From: Luteolibacter sp. Y139
GTDB lineage: Bacteria; Verrucomicrobiota; Verrucomicrobiia; Verrucomicrobiales; Akkermansiaceae
DNA length: 64,000 nt
Reading direction: 5' to 3'
Assembly (NCBI RefSeq): GCF_038066715.1
Contig: NZ_JBBUKT010000005.1
Coordinates: forward strand, 310,001-374,000
The notes under the pieces were generated by a model. It was given only the letters and a program-made list of their open reading frames with translations. It had not been told where the DNA came from and did not search any database. Position numbers and translations under genes: made by a program. This document shows positions 41,748 through 52,300 of the stretch, one piece after another. Every line of letters begins with the position of its first letter. Positions within the stretch are counted from its first letter, which is position 1.

Positions 41748-42227
41748 TTACTGGAGGATGTAGGTGGTCATGGTGACCGTCGGGATGCGCTTCGAGAGCT
41801 TGAAGGTGAAGAAGGTCATGTCCACGGCGGTCGGTTCGTTGGTGGTCGTGTTCTTGTGGACCGACGAAACGGTGGGCTGGGCGCCCTTCTTGGGCTTGTT
41901 GATGTAGGCATTCGCGCCGATGGCACCGGAGAGGAAGCCGATCTTGAAGCCGGGGCCGATGAGCTCGCCCTTCTTACCGATGACGAAGGTGACCTGCTGG
42001 CCGACGGTGAAGTTCGGAATGCCGGCGGGAGCGGAGGTTCCGAGAACGGGAGTGCCACCGAAGCCGGTGGTGGTCGCGAACTGGGCGGTGGTCACCGTGA
42101 AGGTGAAGGTCTTGCCGGGAGCGTAGTCACCGAAAAGTACCGGCGGCTTGGGAGCGGCGGCTTGGGCTGCGGTGAACGGGAGTACAGCAACGAGGAGCGC
42201 GAAGGCGCGGAGGAGTAGCTTTTTCAT
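41748..42227 (-). CDS. Hypothetical exported protein
   Basis: 159 residues from ATG 42227 (MKKLLLRAFALLVAVLPFTA, cleaved near AQA-AAP). The mature part is beta-rich and Thr/Gly/Lys-rich: PGKTFTFTVTTAQFATTTGF, FTVGQQVTFVIGKKGELIGP, VDMTFFTFKLSKRIPTVT. It starts with VLFGDYAPGKTF. No family recognised. Its size and composition suggest a small single-domain envelope protein. Preceded by a 162-bp gap containing GATTGTTAGG near 42268. Confidence 0.7.
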   Translation of the reverse strand: MKKLLLRAFALLVAVLPFTAAQAAAPKPPVLFGDYAPGKTFTFTVTTAQFATTTGFGGTPVLGTSAPAGIPNFTVGQQVTFVIGKKGELIGPGFKIGFLSGAIGANAYINKPKKGAQPTVSSVHKNTTTNEPTAVDMTFFTFKLSKRIPTVTMTTYILQ

Positions 42228-42389
42228 CTGAGGGGATGGCAAGGAGATGCCACGCCGCTGCTAGATGATTGTTAGGTTCGGATCAAGCGGAAATCCGGGG
42301 GGCTTGATCTTCCTCGGACTCGTGCGATTTGCGTTATGAGTCGTTGAGGGGGAGTGAGTGCGGGGTGCCGGCTCAGGAGCTCCTGGCCA

Positions 42390-43025
42390 TCACTTGGTGC
42401 GCTGCATTCCCGGAGGCAAATCGGTCGCGGCTTTCTTCGTGGGCTCGACGCCTGGCGGGAGGCCCGGGACGCTGCTAGGCTTCGGCTCGGGTGCGGTGGT
42501 GACGGCGGCGGGCTTGTCGCTGGTCTTCTCGGTCTGCGCCGGCTGCACAAATCGCTTTGGCGCGGGCACCGGTTGGCTGGCCCAGCCTCCGGGCGGAGGA
42601 AGTTCCATGGTCTCGCCCTTTTCGGTCACGACCACGCGGCCTTCCTTCGCTTTCACTTCCCACGCGATATCAGGATCGCCATTCACCACGAGGTAGTGCT
42701 TTCCGCCTTCGGGAATATTCAGATGGTTTTCGCGACCGGCAAGCATCTGGCTGACGACGAGCGCGCCGGTGGCGGCATCACGCACGCTGATGAGCACCCG
42801 CTTTTGCTTCCAGCCACTTTCGGTGGTGGGGCGCCAATAGGGATCGTCGCGCTTGCTCGGAGCCTTGTCCGTCAGGGTCCACTGGAGGACATAGGGGCCT
42901 TTGAATTCGAAGGCCTTCGACTTCTGGTCATCGCCGCTTCCCGAGTGAATTGCGACACCACCGGTGAAGACGGGGCCGGCGACACACGGAAGAGCCAAGG
43001 CGATGAGGAGCAGGATCGTTTTCAT
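42390..43025 (-). CDS. Hypothetical exported protein with Pro-rich tail
   Basis: 211 residues from ATG 43025 (KTILLLIALALPCVAGPV signal). Mature residues about 20-130 form a beta-rich domain (SKAFEFKGPYVLQWTLTD, KQKRVLISVRDAATGALVVS, GGKHYLVVNGDPDIAWEVKA). The rest is a Pro/Thr/Lys-rich tail (PVPAPKRFVQPAQTEKT, LPPGVEPTKKAATDLPPGMQ), probably disordered or wall-spanning. Function unknown. It lies 84 bp downstream of the M50-type gene at 43110 on the same strand and may share its transcript. Confidence 0.7.
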   Translation of the reverse strand: MKTILLLIALALPCVAGPVFTGGVAIHSGSGDDQKSKAFEFKGPYVLQWTLTDKAPSKRDDPYWRPTTESGWKQKRVLISVRDAATGALVVSQMLAGRENHLNIPEGGKHYLVVNGDPDIAWEVKAKEGRVVVTEKGETMELPPPGGWASQPVPAPKRFVQPAQTEKTSDKPAAVTTAPEPKPSSVPGLPPGVEPTKKAATDLPPGMQRTK

Positions 43026-43109
43026 TACGAGAAGAGTCATGGGCCGTCTAACAACCCAACCACGGGCGCTTCAATTTCCGCGAAGCAGCGCGAACAGCCC
43101 GGCGCGTCC

Positions 43110-45971
43110 TCAGTGCGAGGAGACCTCGGGGAGCATCTGCGAGCCGAAGAGCGGGCAGTCGTAGTCGAGGGACGGGATAGAGCGGGGAAGGGGCAAGGTG
43201 GGCGGGGTGAGCCAGGCGGGCACGGCCATCTGGATCTGCTCGCTCTGGTCGGTGAGCCGGATGTAGGGCTCGGATTCCGTGTCCATCTTCAGCTGGAGCT
43301 CGGCACCACCGGGGACCTTGTAGACCCAGCGGTCGGGGAACTTGTGGTTCTTCTGGCGGTAGTCTTCCAAGCGCAGGGCGCTGAGGGTGACGACGCGGCG
43401 CCAGAGCAGGCGGCGATGGTTCTCACAGAAGCCGAGGATCAAGGAGGCTTCGCCGGGATCGACGGAGACCTTCAGGCCGATCGACGGTGGCAGGTCGCCG
43501 ACGCGGCGGCTGTTTCTCCAGTGACGGGCGAGGGCGACGGAAGCGGGGACCAGGGTGGTATTCTGCTCTTCCAGCAGGCGGCGGACGACGCGGATGCGCG
43601 GATAGAGATCGCGCCAGAAGCGGGGATCGAGCGATGCCTGGGCGGCGGCGTCGGCGAGGGCCGAAAGGCGGCTGGCCTCGGACCATGCGGCGACGAGCAG
43701 GAGGCTTTCCACCTCGGGATCGGGAGCCACATTGCGTGCCGAGATCAGGGTGTCGAGGCGCTCGACATCGGCGAGTGCGAGGCGTCCGGCGCAGGCTTCG
43801 CGCTCGATGACGGTGAGGACGCGGAGCTCGATGGAGGAGAGGAGTTCGCGGCGCTCGAGGCTGGTGGCCGGTTCGGCGGCGGCGAGGATGCCGAACATGT
43901 CTTCGGCGCGCTCGAGGGTCTCGGCGCGATTGCCGGCGGAGGCGCTGCGCTCGAGCTGGAGGCACTGGACTTCCACCCAGATCGGGAGGACGCGGGCGCC
44001 GAACAGGTTGGAGCGGGAGGCGATGTTGGCCTTGGCCCAGTCGAGATGATCGAGGCGCTTGGCGATGACCGGGAGCACTTGCAGCGCGGCCTCGCGGGGT
44101 TTGTCGGTCGCGGGGCGGGCGGTTTGCTCGGGACCGGTTTCGGTTTCGGTCGCGAGGGAGATCAGGGTGGCCCTATCCTCGGGGGAGAGGTGGCGGTTTT
44201 CCTTGGGGAAGGACTTCCGGAATTCGTTGACGTGCTCGACATTGCGGACGACGCGGCCGGCATCGCCGAGCACGGGGCCGAGCAGCACGCCGACCATGAG
44301 CATGGCGGGGACGGCACCGGAAACGGCGAGCAGCGTGCCACCGGCGAAGCGGGTGACGAAGGCGGGCCGCTTGCGCATGACTTCCATGAGCAGGGCCTCG
44401 ATCTTCTTGTGCCAGCCCTCGCTACCGATGAAGGCGCCCTGGCCTTCCTCGCGCATGCCGCGGAAGATGCGGCGGAGAGCCTCGGACTCGTCATTGACCT
44501 CGCCGGCCCATGGCAGCTTGCGGGCACCGCGGACGACCTGGATGGTGCGCAGGTCCCACAGCACGCCGCCGAACATGGCGGCCGCGATGTAGCGGAGCAC
44601 CCGCGATTTCAAGATGAGCGCGGCGGCGAAGGCGGAAAGCGAGGCGGTGACCGTGAAGAACGGGCGCAGCATCGGCAGGTCGCGGAAGACGAGAAGGTCG
44701 ATCACCTTGCCGCCATCCATTGGAAGGACGGGCAAGAGGTGGAGAGCATTCAGCGCCACGGCCATGCCGGCGGCATCCAGCAGCCACAGCGGCGTGGACG
44801 GCTGGAAGTAGCCGTGGGCGAGCATGGCGAGGCCGGCGATGAGGCCGGGGAGAGGGCCGCCTAACAGGACGACGAGCTGCTGCCATGCGGGAGCGTGGAG
44901 CTTGCGTCCGCGCTCGGTGGCTCCGGTGAAGGGAACGAAGACCGGTGGCACGCCCTTGTAGCGGAAGAGCTTCATGGGCACCCAGTGGCCGGCTTCGTGC
45001 AGGGCGGCCAGGCAGAGGACGGTGAGAGCGGTCTGGAGCGGTTGATCGTGGCCGAAGAGCGCGATGAAGAAGGCGACGGTGCCGAGCAGGACGACGATGC
45101 GGCGCAGGTGATCGAGCGGGCTGGTGCGGACCGCGATGAGGGCGCGATAGCGGGCGAGGTCTTGTTCGACGGCCTGATTGAGCGAAAGGCCAACGGGTCC
45201 GCCGACGCGCTCGCCTTCATCCATGCGGGCCTTGGCCGGAGCGGCGACGTCGCGGCGGGTGGCGGAGCGGAAGCTGCGACCGGTGAAGAAGTCCGCGAGG
45301 AGAGGGAGGACGCGGGAAGGGAGGCGCGAGAAGCGGAGACGGAGGATGTCCGGATCACTGTGCGTGGGGACGAATTCGCCGCCCTTCACCTGGGCTTCGT
45401 GGCGGGCTTCCTCGTCCGCCTCCAGCATGCCGGCGAATTTATCGACGGGGGGAAGGACGCGGTCCTTGTTCCCGCGGATGCGCGAGTAGTGGAGCTTCCA
45501 CTGTGAGGTGACGGTGCCGAAAAAGCGCTGCACATCCTGCCACCACGAGGGCGGGTGATGGGTGATACGGCGGTCGGCGGTGACCACCAGGGTGCCATCG
45601 CGCAGGGCATTGAAGAGAGTGAGGGAGACGCTGGCGCCTGCGCCGCTGACGGGCACGGTGCGCTCGAGCGTGGCGTAGGTCTTCTCCTCTTCATTGAGGA
45701 GGATCCAGCGGTGGGCCTCGGCGTAGCCGGCGCTCTCAAGGCGGGAGAGCTGCATCTGGCGGAAGCCGAAGTGGCCGAGGCGGTTCAGCCATGGGGCCAT
45801 GCGGCGGCGCACGTCGGGGGGGACTTGATAGGAGTCGATCAGGTGAGCCTTTACCCGATAGCGGCGGACATTCGCCACTGCGATGAACGCACAGAAGAGC
45901 GGTAACCCGGTCGCGAATACGAGGGCTAACAGGGCGAAGCCAAATGACATCCCTGAAAATGCGGCGAACAT
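43110..45971 (-). CDS. Large M50-type (site-2-protease-like) membrane protein, paralogue A
   Basis: 953 residues. N-terminal membrane anchor (FALLALVFATGLPLFCAFI), a ~230-residue soluble part, then the S2P-like core: zinc motif AALHEAGHWVPMKLF (HExxH at about 325), HAPAWQQLVVLLGGPLPGL, and the third-ligand segment LLPVLPMDGGKVIDLL (about 417, equivalent to the LDG/NPDG motif). A cytoplasmic-type region and another membrane segment follow. A ~350-residue C-terminal helical region ends in SALRLEDYRQKNHKFPDRW, a phrase also seen in pilin-like and secreted Verrucomicrobiota proteins. The zinc site is complete. S2P proteases cut membrane proteins within the bilayer to release regulators. Its paralogue is at 59928. 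It is divergent from the giant repeat-protein gene. Confidence 0.85.
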   Translation of the reverse strand: MFAAFSGMSFGFALLALVFATGLPLFCAFIAVANVRRYRVKAHLIDSYQVPPDVRRRMAPWLNRLGHFGFRQMQLSRLESAGYAEAHRWILLNEEEKTYATLERTVPVSGAGASVSLTLFNALRDGTLVVTADRRITHHPPSWWQDVQRFFGTVTSQWKLHYSRIRGNKDRVLPPVDKFAGMLEADEEARHEAQVKGGEFVPTHSDPDILRLRFSRLPSRVLPLLADFFTGRSFRSATRRDVAAPAKARMDEGERVGGPVGLSLNQAVEQDLARYRALIAVRTSPLDHLRRIVVLLGTVAFFIALFGHDQPLQTALTVLCLAALHEAGHWVPMKLFRYKGVPPVFVPFTGATERGRKLHAPAWQQLVVLLGGPLPGLIAGLAMLAHGYFQPSTPLWLLDAAGMAVALNALHLLPVLPMDGGKVIDLLVFRDLPMLRPFFTVTASLSAFAAALILKSRVLRYIAAAMFGGVLWDLRTIQVVRGARKLPWAGEVNDESEALRRIFRGMREEGQGAFIGSEGWHKKIEALLMEVMRKRPAFVTRFAGGTLLAVSGAVPAMLMVGVLLGPVLGDAGRVVRNVEHVNEFRKSFPKENRHLSPEDRATLISLATETETGPEQTARPATDKPREAALQVLPVIAKRLDHLDWAKANIASRSNLFGARVLPIWVEVQCLQLERSASAGNRAETLERAEDMFGILAAAEPATSLERRELLSSIELRVLTVIEREACAGRLALADVERLDTLISARNVAPDPEVESLLLVAAWSEASRLSALADAAAQASLDPRFWRDLYPRIRVVRRLLEEQNTTLVPASVALARHWRNSRRVGDLPPSIGLKVSVDPGEASLILGFCENHRRLLWRRVVTLSALRLEDYRQKNHKFPDRWVYKVPGGAELQLKMDTESEPYIRLTDQSEQIQMAVPAWLTPPTLPLPRSIPSLDYDCPLFGSQMLPEVSSH

Positions 45972-46393
45972 CCGGCGCTACTAGTTGTCAGAGGTTTTTT
46001 TAAAATCAAGCCTCATTTAATTTTGGAAAAGCCTTGAAGTCGCGATTCCTTGGATGCCCAAGCCTCTGAAATGCTTAATTTTACGACAAATCGGCGGCGG
46101 GCTAGCGGCGAATTGCAACGCTGGATTTACAGGACAATCTGCCATTAAATAAAATAATTGTATAATCAGGTTTTCTTAATAATTTTCCCCATATCGTTTC
46201 TGCGAACGGGCCCCACCCGCTGGCAGGACGGTTGCATTGGTTCTCCCCTTCATCCTCTGGAATGCCTTGTCGACCCGTGCTCGGAATGAGCTAGGCCGGC
46301 AATGTTTTCGTACGGACCTCCGCGTGAGTGCGGGGGAAAGGGTGGGCTTTTGTACGCCTGGTTCCCGCTCCCCTTCACCCCGGTTGTTGTTGC
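45972..46393. promoter_or_regulatory. AT-rich divergent regulatory region
   Basis: The most AT-rich stretch in the window (about 45990-46200). It separates the M50 gene (minus) from the 3560-residue repeat-protein gene (plus). It contains TATAAT at 46161-46166, a possible -10 box for the plus strand, though no good -35 is seen 16-18 bp upstream. Poly-A/T tracts (TTTTTTTAAAA, AATAAAATAATTG, TTAATAATTTT) could bend DNA or bind a nucleoid protein. No ORF here is convincing. Confidence 0.5.
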
Positions 46394-49300
46394 ATGCTCC
46401 CCGCAGTCCCCGCTGTCCGCAGGTTCGTACTTGGTGCCCTGGCCATGGCCTGGTGTGCCGGGGCGGCGCATGCGGTTAATCCGCCGCCGACGCAGCTTTT
46501 CTACGTCCCTTTCCCAGAGGACCAGCAGCTGGAGGCCTTCAATGCGATCAACTCGGTGGCGGACGATCCGATCACGGTCTTCGTCACGCTGGCCGCGGCG
46601 ACAGACGGGACGGTGATCTATTATGACCACTGGGAGGACGGGTATGAGAAGGACATCACCAATCCGACGCAGTCCACGACGCTGATCTTCGGCGATGGGA
46701 ATCCTGCCAACGGCTACCCGCCGGGGAATCCGGCCGACCTGATCCCGGCGGGGACGGTTTTCAATCTGCGGAATTTCGTGGCGACGGGCACGCAGCAGTC
46801 GGTGATCGACTACGATGCGCGGGACAAGATCGCGTCCTTCAAGCCGATCTCGGTGACGAAGATGACGGTGCCGGCGGGGACGAACACGCTGCTGGCGGGT
46901 TGCACGGAAGTTTTCGAACGCGGGCTGTGGGGCACCGAGTATCGCTGCCCGGTGGGAGTGGACATGCCGGTGACGACGCCGACGGCGACGCTCACGCAGG
47001 ACGAGAATCTCTTCAGCTACACAGCGCTGGCGATTTCCGCGGGTCCCGGTGGTGCCAGTGTCCAGATCGACAAGGACAACAACGGCGTCTACGAGGAGAC
47101 CGTGGTGCTGGCGGAGGGCGAGGCCGTCTTCCGCAGTGACGTGAATGTGGGTGGCCATGTGCTCGCGAGCAAGCCGGTGCAGGTGATCCTTTTCACCGGT
47201 ACCGTGGGCTCCACCTACGCGAGCCGGGATTCCTCGCTGCTGCCGACCTACCGCTGGGCGTCGGAATATTACGCACCGGTCTCCACGCGCACCACGCCGG
47301 CGGATGGAACGGTGACCTTCCTCTACAATCCGGCGGACACGGCGATCACGGTGAACTACGATTATCGTAGTAGCGCGACCGCCTACACCACCGCCAGCAT
47401 CAGCGTGCCGGCGAAGGGGAATGCGCGCGTGACCCTGCAGCCGTCGAATGACAGCACGGCCTTCGGCGCCTATCGCTTCTACACGACGGGAGCGAATCCG
47501 CCGCTTTTCTACGCGATCGGTGCGATCGATGCGGACAGCACGTCCGGCAACAACCAGAACTGGGACGGCGGCTTCACGCTGGTGGGCAAGCCATCCCTGA
47601 CCACGCAGGTGCTAGTGAGCCTGGGCATCGGGCGCGACCCGTATTCGTCGACCAATCCGAACGAAAACGGCAACCCGGTGTGGATCACCACTTCCGGCAA
47701 CGGCCACAACCAGGAGACCGTCTACGTCGACTACAATGGTGACAATGTGGGGCCGCTCACCGATCCGAATGGCAATCACTATGATGTGGCCTATCCGCTG
47801 CGCGAACTGGAGCAGAAGAAGCTCTTCGATCCGGATGGTGACCAGAGCGGGATGCTTGTTTACACGCTGAATCCCTCGGTCCGGATCGCGGCCGTGTGGG
47901 GACAGGATCCGGCGGTGGCGACGGTGGCGCAGCCGGGGCTGGACGTGGCCTCGCTGGTGCCGCCGATGCGCGAGGGCGATGCGGGCAAGCGTTCGTCGAT
48001 CGCGGTCGATGCGGATGGCGATGGGGTGGTGAGCTGTGGGGACACGCTGGAGTACGACATCCGTGGCGTGAGCAATGCGCGCACGAATATCCCGGGGCCC
48101 TTCAAGGTGCAGGATAGCCTTCCGACGACGGTGACCTATGTGGCGGGCTCGACGCGATACCGCTTCATGGTGGGTGGGGCGTGGCAGGGGTGGACGACGA
48201 TTTCAGATGATGGAAGCGGGACGGCGTTTCCGCTGGATGGCGCGGGTTTCTCGGTGCCGGGGAACCTGGCGGCGGGGCAGCAATTCCAGGTGACCTTCCG
48301 CGCGACGATCGTGCCGCGCGCGAGTCTAACAGGGGAGACGATCGAGAACACGGGGCAGGTGGAGATTTCGCCTTACGGGCTGCTGCTGCCGATCTCGTGG
48401 ACGGATACGGTCTACGGCAGCATCGGCGACCGGGTGTGGGGCGATACGAATGGCGACGGGGTGCAGGATCCGGGTGAGAACGGCATCCCGAACATCGACG
48501 TCTATCTGGACTACAACAACAACGGAGTGCGTGATGCGAGCGAGCCGCAGAGCACGACCAATGCGTCCGGGAACTATCTTTTCACGGGTTTGGCTTCGGG
48601 AACCTATCTGGTGCGGGTCGACAATGCGGACATCGCGGCGGCGAATGTGGGCTATGGTCCGACCTATGACATCGATGGGATCGCGACTTCGTATCGCGCG
48701 TCGGTGACGCTGGGGATCGCGGAGGACCGGACGGATGTGGATTTCGGTTTCCGTGTGGGTGCGAGCGTGGGCGACCGGGTGTGGATGGACCGCGACAATG
48801 ACGGCGTGCAGGAGAACGGCGAGCCGGGCATCAACGGGGTGCGCGTCTATCTCGATACGAATGCCAACAGCAGCTACGATGTGGGCGAGCCGAACACGAT
48901 CACCTCGGGTGACGGGGCGTGGTACATCGGGAACTTGAATCCGGGGACGTACTCGGTGCGGGTGGATACGACGACGCTGCCGGGTGCGGCGACGCAGACC
49001 TTCGACCTGGATGGGGTGGCTACGGCGCACAAGGCGTCGGTGACCTTGCTGGGCGCGGAGCATCGGGCGGATTTGGATTTCGGGTATCGCGGGCCGTATT
49101 CGATCGGGGATCTGGTGTGGGAGGATGTGGATGGGAACGGGGCCCTCACGGCTACGATCATTTATACCGTCATCAACGGCAAGATCGACTTCAACGCGAG
49201 CGGCACCGTGGATACCAACGATGATGGTTTCATCGGCACGATGCGGATCATCGACGGCTCCGTGGACATCTCTAACAACGGGTCGATCTCGAACTCGGAT

Positions 49301-52300
49301 GACGGGACTTTCCTGGGCTATGCGATCATCGACGGTGGCGTGGATATCAATGCCAGCGGCAGCATCAGCAACAGCGACGACGGCAGCATGAGCTACACGA
49401 CGCCAGCTGAGACGGGCATCGCCAATATCCGGGTGTATCTGGACATGGATGGCGATGCGGTCTTCGACGCGACCGAGCCGTCCGCAGTGACAAGCTCGAC
49501 GGGTGCCTACTCGATCGGGAACCTTTTCAACGGGACCTATACGGTGCGGGTGGACAAGTCCACGGTGCCATCCAGCTACGCGCAGACCTATGATCTCACG
49601 AGTCCCTCGACCGACCATACGGCCACGGTCGCGATCAGCGGGGCGAACCGGACGGATGCGGACTTCGGCTATCGGAATGATGCGAGCCTGGGCGACCTGG
49701 TCTGGAATGACCGGGATGCGGATGGTGTGCGCGATGCGGGAGAGCCGGGGATTCCCGGGGTGTGGGTGTATATCGATGCGGATGGGGACGACTACTTCGA
49801 CCAAGGGATCGAACGGTATGCGATCACCGACCTCAACGGGTTCTACAAGTTCGAAAACCTGGCCGCGGGGACGTATAGCGTGCGGGTCGAGATCTCGACG
49901 CTGCCGCAAGGGGTGACGCAGACGTATGATCTGGATGCGACTCTGGATCACGAGACGAACCGCACGCTGACGGCGAGCCAGGAGGTGACGGATGTGGACT
50001 TCGGCTATCGTGCCGGTGCCGGCTTCGGGGATCGCGTGTGGAACGACGCCGATGCTGATGGGGTGCAGGATGCGGGGGAGACGGGAATCGCGAACGTGCG
50101 GGTGTATGCCGATATCAATGGCGATGGCATTTTCCAGAGTGCGACTGAGCCGGCGGCTCTAACGGATGCGACGGGTGCCTACTCGATCGGAAATCTGGTG
50201 CCGGGCACCTACACGGCGCGCGTCGATGTGAGCACGCTGCCGGCGAGCATGACGCAGACCTTCGATGCGACGGGAGCGCTGGATCATGCGGCGACCTTTA
50301 CGCTGAGTGCGACGCAGGTGCGGACGGAGATCGACTTCGGCTACACCTCGCCGGTTACGATCGGTGACCTGGTGTGGAACGATGTGAATGGCGATGGCCA
50401 GAAGGGTGCGAGCGAGGTGGGCATCGCGGGGGTCACGGTGACACTCTATCGCGGCGGCAACGATACGATCGCGGCGACCACGACGACGAATGCGAGCGGC
50501 TTGTATTCGTTCACGAACCAGATGCCGGGGAGCTATTACGTGGTCTTTGATCCGGTGGCGGGTTATATCCGCAGTGCTGCGGACCAGGGCGCGGATGCTT
50601 CGGATAGCGATGCGAATGCGGTTGGTCGCACGCCGGCGATCACGCTGACCGGCGGGCAGTCGAATTTGACGCTGGATGCCGGTTATTTCCAGCCGGGTAC
50701 GATCACGGGTTCGGTGCTGGCGGATACGAACAACGACAATACGGGCGATGTGGGCATCCTGGGCGTGGTTCTCACGCTGAAGGATGGATCGGGGAACGAC
50801 ATCGACAGTGATCTGAATACGTCCGGGGTGCAGCCGACGACGACCACGACGAATGCGAGTGGTCTCTACACATTCTCGAACCTGACGCCGGGGAGCTACC
50901 AGGTGGTGGAGACGCAGCCTGCGGGCTACCTGACGGTGACCGACGGCGATACGACGACGCCGGCTGACGATGCGGCGAATGCGAGCACGACGGACAACAT
51001 GATCCCGGTGGCCGTGGTGGCGAATGAGACGGATACGGGGAATGATTTCGTGGAGGAGCAACCGGGCACGATCAGCGGCACGGTGTGGGCGGATACGAAC
51101 AACGACGACACGGGCGATGTGGGGATCGCAGGAGTCTCGTTGACGCTTTACACCGATCCGAATGGCGATGGGAATCCGGCGGATGGGGTGGCTTATGGGT
51201 CGCCGTTTGTTACGCTTGCGGGTGGTGCCTATAGCTTCACGAATTTGCCGCCGGGTGCCTACGTGGTGGTGGAGACGCAGCCGGTTGGCTACCTGACGGT
51301 GACGGACGGCGACACGACGACGCCGGGGGATGATGCGGCGAATTCAAGCACGACCGACAATCGCATCCCGGTGGCGGTGAATGCGAATGAGACGGACAAC
51401 GGCAATGACTTCGTGGAGGAGCAGCCGGGCACGATCAGCGGCACGGTGTGGGCGGATACGAATAACGATAATACGGGCGATGTGGGGATCGCCGGTGTGA
51501 CGCTGACGCTTTACACGGATCCGAATGGTGACGGGAACCAGGCGGATGGCGCGGCGTATGGCTCGCCGTTTGTCACTCTCGCCGGTGGTGCGTATAGTTT
51601 CACGAATCTTCCACCAGGAGCGTATGTCGTCGTGGAGACGCAGCCGTCCGGTTGCCTGACGGTGACCGATGGTGATACGACCACGCCGGGAGATGATGCG
51701 GCGAATGCGAGCACGACGGATGACCGGATTCCGGTGGCCGTTAGCGCGAATGAGACGGACACTGGCAATGACTTCGTCGAGGAACAACCGGGCACGATCA
51801 GCGGCACGGTGTGGGCGGATACGAACAACGACAACACGGGCGATGTGGGGATCGCTGGTGTCACGCTGACGCTTTACACGGATCCGAACGCGGATGGGAA
51901 CCCTGCCGACGGTGTGGCTTATGGGTCGCCGTTTGTCACGCTGACCGGTGGTGCCTATAGCTTCACGAACTTGCCGCCGGGTGCCTATGTGGTGGTGGAG
52001 ACGCAGCCGGCTGGTTATCTGACGGTGACGGATGGGGACACGACGACGCCGGGGGATGATGCGGCGAATGCGAGCACGACGGACAATCGGATTCCGGTGG
52101 CGGTCAATGCGAACGAGACGGATAACGGCAACGACTTTGTCGAGGAGCAACCGGGCGTGATCAGCGGCACGGTGTGGGCGGATACGAACAACGACAATAC
52201 CGGTGATGTCGGGATTGTGGGAGTCGTGATCACGCTGAAGGATGGATCAGGGGTCGATATCGACAGTGACTCGGTCACTGCAGGAGTGCAGCCGACCACG

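Noticed and set aside
41718-42218. Plus-strand frame of 166 residues
   Set aside because: Antisense to the exported protein at 41748; Gly/Glu/Asp-rich shadow translation.
42354-44864. 836-residue open frame on the plus strand
   Set aside because: It runs antisense to the 42390 and 43110 genes, has shadow-type composition (Gly/Glu/Asp/Leu repeats) and no domain; the minus-strand genes carry signal peptides and zinc-protease motifs.
46328-46393. Upstream GTG start for the giant repeat protein
   Set aside because: It would place 22 extra residues before a good signal peptide that begins at ATG 46394.
48326-49951. 541-residue minus-strand frame, and similar ones in 50159-53386
   Set aside because: Antisense shadows of the Cna-B repeats; Ile/Arg/His-rich with repeats that simply mirror the coding repeat.
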